In this document: in pieces, positions 37,346 through 38,879 of the stretch | How positions within the stretch are numbered: the first letter of the stretch is position 1 | How the letters are laid out: each line of letters begins with the position of its first letter | Assembly (NCBI GenBank): GCA_903837305.1 | Contig: CAILUB010000002.1 | Location: forward strand, 1-38,879 | Direction: 5' to 3' | Length of the DNA stretch: 38,879 bases | Origin: an uncultured Cytophagaceae bacterium | GTDB lineage: Bacteria > Bacteroidota > Bacteroidia > Cytophagales > Spirosomataceae | Made by a program: the position numbers and the translations under genes | The notes under the pieces: generated by a model | What the model saw: only the letters and a program-made list of their open reading frames with translations | What the model was told of the DNA's origin: nothing | Database searches by the model: none

Positions 37346-38143
37346 TTAGTTTTTGCTCATTGCGAGCAGGCTGGCAAAGTGTTGGAAGTCTTTATCTTCT
37401 CCTTTTGTTGCCATTACAAAGGCGAATTGGGACAGTTTGTTTACCAGATATTGACTTCTCTTTTCGTCGTGATGAACGATTAAGATATGGTCAAATCTTC
37501 TTAGGAGGTTCGTTTGGGCGGAAGTTAGATTGCCGACTGTCAGTGATATGCAAACAGGAAAGAAAGAATGATGTCTGGCTGCGTTTATCGGGTCTTCAAA
37601 TAATACTGCTACATTTCCTTTTGTGTCTACATTGTTAAGATTGTAAAGGTGGTCGTGCTTGTACTGTGAGTAATAGAAATATTCCTTTTTTTTCGGGTCG
37701 TAGATACAGTAGCCGACAGGCGTTCCGTCAATACTTCTAATCCTGAAAGCTATCTTACCAGCACTTTTACCCTTATGCTCAACGACTTTCCCGATTTCTA
37801 ATTGTTTGGCAACTTCTTCGGTGATGCCAAGTTCTTCAAGTTCCTTGCAGTAAGCAAGTTTGTAGGTTGGTAATGGTCTTTGCGGTTTGGGTTGTTCGCT
37901 TAAAAACGTTTTCTTGATCCAAGATGCTGCGTCTCTGGGTGTCATTCCCTTTTTATTAACAAGGAAGTTAATCACATTGCCGTAGTCTTTCCCTGTGGGG
38001 TTAGTGTAGCGGTTTTTAGAGGTTACTATAAAGCCATCGCCTTTTAATTCTCCATTTGCCTGAGTGAACGGAATGTTAAGAATATTTAAAAGGTCTTCAA
38101 ACTTTACTGCTTCCGCTATCGCCTTAAAGTCTAGAAATTCCAT
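37346..38143 (-). CDS. Primase-like protein with degenerate zinc region and TOPRIM-like domain
   Basis: Residues 1-85 (FEDLLNILNIPFTQANGELKGDGFIV ... NVINFLVNKKGMTPRDAASWIKK) follow the layout of a CHC2 primase zinc domain but lack its cysteines. Residues 125-235 (GKIAFRIRSIDGTPVGYCIYDPKK ... VAVLFEDPINAARHHSFFPVCISLTVGNLTS ... ILIVHHDEKRSQ) look like a TOPRIM core with the Glu and HDE acids. It may prime replication or serve as a recruitment factor without catalysis. ATG follows TAGGGGG. Confidence 0.6.
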   Translation of the reverse strand: MEFLDFKAIAEAVKFEDLLNILNIPFTQANGELKGDGFIVTSKNRYTNPTGKDYGNVINFLVNKKGMTPRDAASWIKKTFLSEQPKPQRPLPTYKLAYCKELEELGITEEVAKQLEIGKVVEHKGKSAGKIAFRIRSIDGTPVGYCIYDPKKKEYFYYSQYKHDHLYNLNNVDTKGNVAVLFEDPINAARHHSFFPVCISLTVGNLTSAQTNLLRRFDHILIVHHDEKRSQYLVNKLSQFAFVMATKGEDKDFQHFASLLAMSKN

Positions 38144-38152
38144 TGTTTCCCC

Positions 38153-38317
38153 CTAAAGAATGATTGTGCCAAAGATTGTTTCAGTCTTGCCGTTGTTGTA
38201 TTTGTCAAGAATTTCAGTCCAAGAAAGATCTGCGGCACTGTTTAACTTGATATGCGGTCTTGGCTTTACCGATACGGTGTCTTTAGTTTTGTTCTTTTTC
38301 TTCCGTTTTTTTGACAT
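38153..38317 (-). CDS. Small basic protein (54 aa)
   Basis: The N-terminus is a lysine run (MSKKRKKKNKTKDT), followed by ADLSWTEILDKYNNGKTETIFGTIIL. ATG follows AGGAGGGATT. It lies between the zinc protein (8-nt gap) and the primase-like gene. It is probably nucleic-acid-associated. No family is recognised. Confidence 0.5.
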   Translation of the reverse strand: MSKKRKKKNKTKDTVSVKPRPHIKLNSAADLSWTEILDKYNNGKTETIFGTIIL

Positions 38318-38325
38318 AATCCCTC

Positions 38326-38484
38326 CTAGAGTGATTTTCTGATATTGCGTGGATACTGAAAATTCTCATCTACAAAGATGAAGTCTCCACATTCGCAGAT
38401 AAACACATAGCCAGAGCCGAAAGTCGTGTACCATTTGACCTTGCGTTTACAGCTTCCGCATTCAACTGTTTTTCCGTTTTCCAT
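38326..38484 (-). CDS. Small zinc-ribbon protein (52 aa)
   Basis: CGSC at residues 9-12 and CEC at 30-32 form a small zinc ribbon with aromatic strands between (KWYTTFGSGYVFI). ATG follows GGAGGGAG. The start overlaps the upstream stop as TGATG, so it is translationally coupled to the double zinc-ribbon gene. Confidence 0.55.
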   Translation of the reverse strand: MENGKTVECGSCKRKVKWYTTFGSGYVFICECGDFIFVDENFQYPRNIRKSL

Positions 38485-38732
38485 CACTCCCTCCTTTTAA
38501 ATCCGTCCACACTATGAAATTCGTTTAAACAGTCAGGGCATTTTCCGTTAAAAAAGGTGAGCATATTGAGGGTTTTGTCGGTAGCAAACCAGCTTGTATG
38601 TCCGCAATCGGGACAAACGATAAGGAAATTGTATTGTGCTTTTTCTTTACAAATAGAGCAGATATAGATACGCTGTTTGCCGACAAACATTTCTCCTTGA
38701 TACAGAACTCCACAAAGTCCGCACGCGTCCAT
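38484..38732 (-). CDS. Double zinc-ribbon protein (82 aa)
   Basis: Four Cys pairs (CGLC, CSIC, CPDCGH, CPDC) make two zinc ribbons in 82 residues. The ATG at 38732 is preferred because AGGAGG lies 5 nt upstream; a GTG two codons earlier overlaps that site. It belongs to the strong-SD early group at the right end. A DNA- or transcription-related role is plausible but unknown. Confidence 0.6.
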   Translation of the reverse strand: MDACGLCGVLYQGEMFVGKQRIYICSICKEKAQYNFLIVCPDCGHTSWFATDKTLNMLTFFNGKCPDCLNEFHSVDGFKRRE

Positions 38733-38744
38733 AATCACCTCCTA

Positions 38745-38879
38745 AATTATTATTTGAATGTGCTTTTAATGAAGGATCAATAGGCTCATAAATTCCAGAA
38801 GTATCATTGTACTCAAAATCAGAAATAACTGAAATTGCACTAATCAATCTGAAATGTGTTGCACCAGCAGGAGCATTTA
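38745..38879 (-). CDS. Partial open frame at the right edge, possibly foreign
   Basis: Reading leftward from the edge the frame gives APAGATHFRLISAISVISDF, then EYNDTSGIYEPIDPSLKA, which resembles C-terminal parts of Bacteroidota surface or hypothetical proteins of that wording. After about 38750 the frame runs nonsensically over the double zinc-ribbon gene, so the true protein is cut off here. The edge may be a chimeric assembly join or a real truncated gene with a late stop. Confidence 0.4.

Noticed and set aside
38647..38847. 66-residue ORF overlapping the double zinc-ribbon gene
   Set aside because: Only its upstream part (beyond 38745) reads like a protein. The rest is an out-of-frame reading of the zinc gene.
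1..38879. CRISPR array or insertion sequence
   Set aside because: No regularly spaced direct repeats of CRISPR length and no transposase-like protein were seen. The 20-bp-period octamers at 14267-14314 are operators by size and position.

Overview
The window reads as an almost complete genome of a temperate, tailed (siphovirus-type) phage with an HK97-type head. Nearly all genes lie on the minus strand, so the genome is read from right to left. Only four genes are on the plus strand: a truncated sigma-like end at the left edge, a MerR/excisionase-like HTH gene, a DNA methyltransferase, and nothing else of substance. An undivided attachment site (3' half of a tRNA-Leu(UAA) gene flanked by repeated arm sites) lies internally beside the integrase, so the sequence more likely represents an excised/circular or packaged genome than an integrated one. 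The standard genetic code fits. The host cannot be read directly. A 3D-domain protein of the type common in Patescibacteria (CPR), DUF2341-LamG domains, replication-relaxation proteins and many genes without a Shine-Dalgarno (SD) sequence make a candidate-phylum (Parcubacteria-like) host my best guess, held loosely.

Layout from right to left. (1) 38.9-37.1 kb: small zinc-ribbon and basic proteins with strong SD sites, a TOPRIM primase-like protein and an HTH protein. (2) 37.1-30.6 kb: structured leader, a membrane protein, small and large terminase, portal fused to a MuF domain, HK97 prohead protease, major capsid protein, and a small head protein carrying a C2H2 zinc finger. (3) 30.6-28.0 kb: an inserted sugar-modification cassette (glycosyltransferase, FkbM methyltransferase, second glycosyltransferase). 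(4) 28.0-19.2 kb: connector, stopper, gp10-like, tail terminator, tail tube, tail-assembly chaperone with a -1 programmed frameshift, tape measure, a tail hub with DUF2341-LamG adhesin domains, and two fibre/tip proteins. (5) 19.2-16.5 kb: membrane protein, metallophosphoesterase, a 50-residue protein that is only the glycyl-radical end of an anaerobic ribonucleotide reductase, a MazG-like protein, an M23 endolysin and a small holin-like protein. (6) 16.4-11.5 kb: methyltransferase-nuclease fusion, zinc-ribbon membrane protein, an RHH repressor with three operators, NinG, excisionase, integrase, attP and HNH nuclease. (7) 11.0-3.7 kb: a replication-relaxation protein, tiny zinc proteins, DUF932, DUF736, RHH, single-strand annealing protein, SSB-like protein, NinB and a 3D-domain protein. 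(8) 3.5-0.4 kb: a plasmid-like module of replication-relaxation protein, zinc-ribbon membrane protein, helical protein and VirD4/HerA-type ATPase.

The least expected signals are non-coding. Most gaps in the left half fold into long hairpins. The strongest is a nearly continuous rod of about 197 nt at 4952-5148. Three gaps share one promoter type (TTGAAA or TTGACG, 16-nt spacer ending TTTGC, then TATAAT or TATTAT), each within about 100 bp of a DnaA-box-like TTATCCAC(A/T). The last ~130 bases at the right edge look like part of an unrelated gene and may be a chimeric end.
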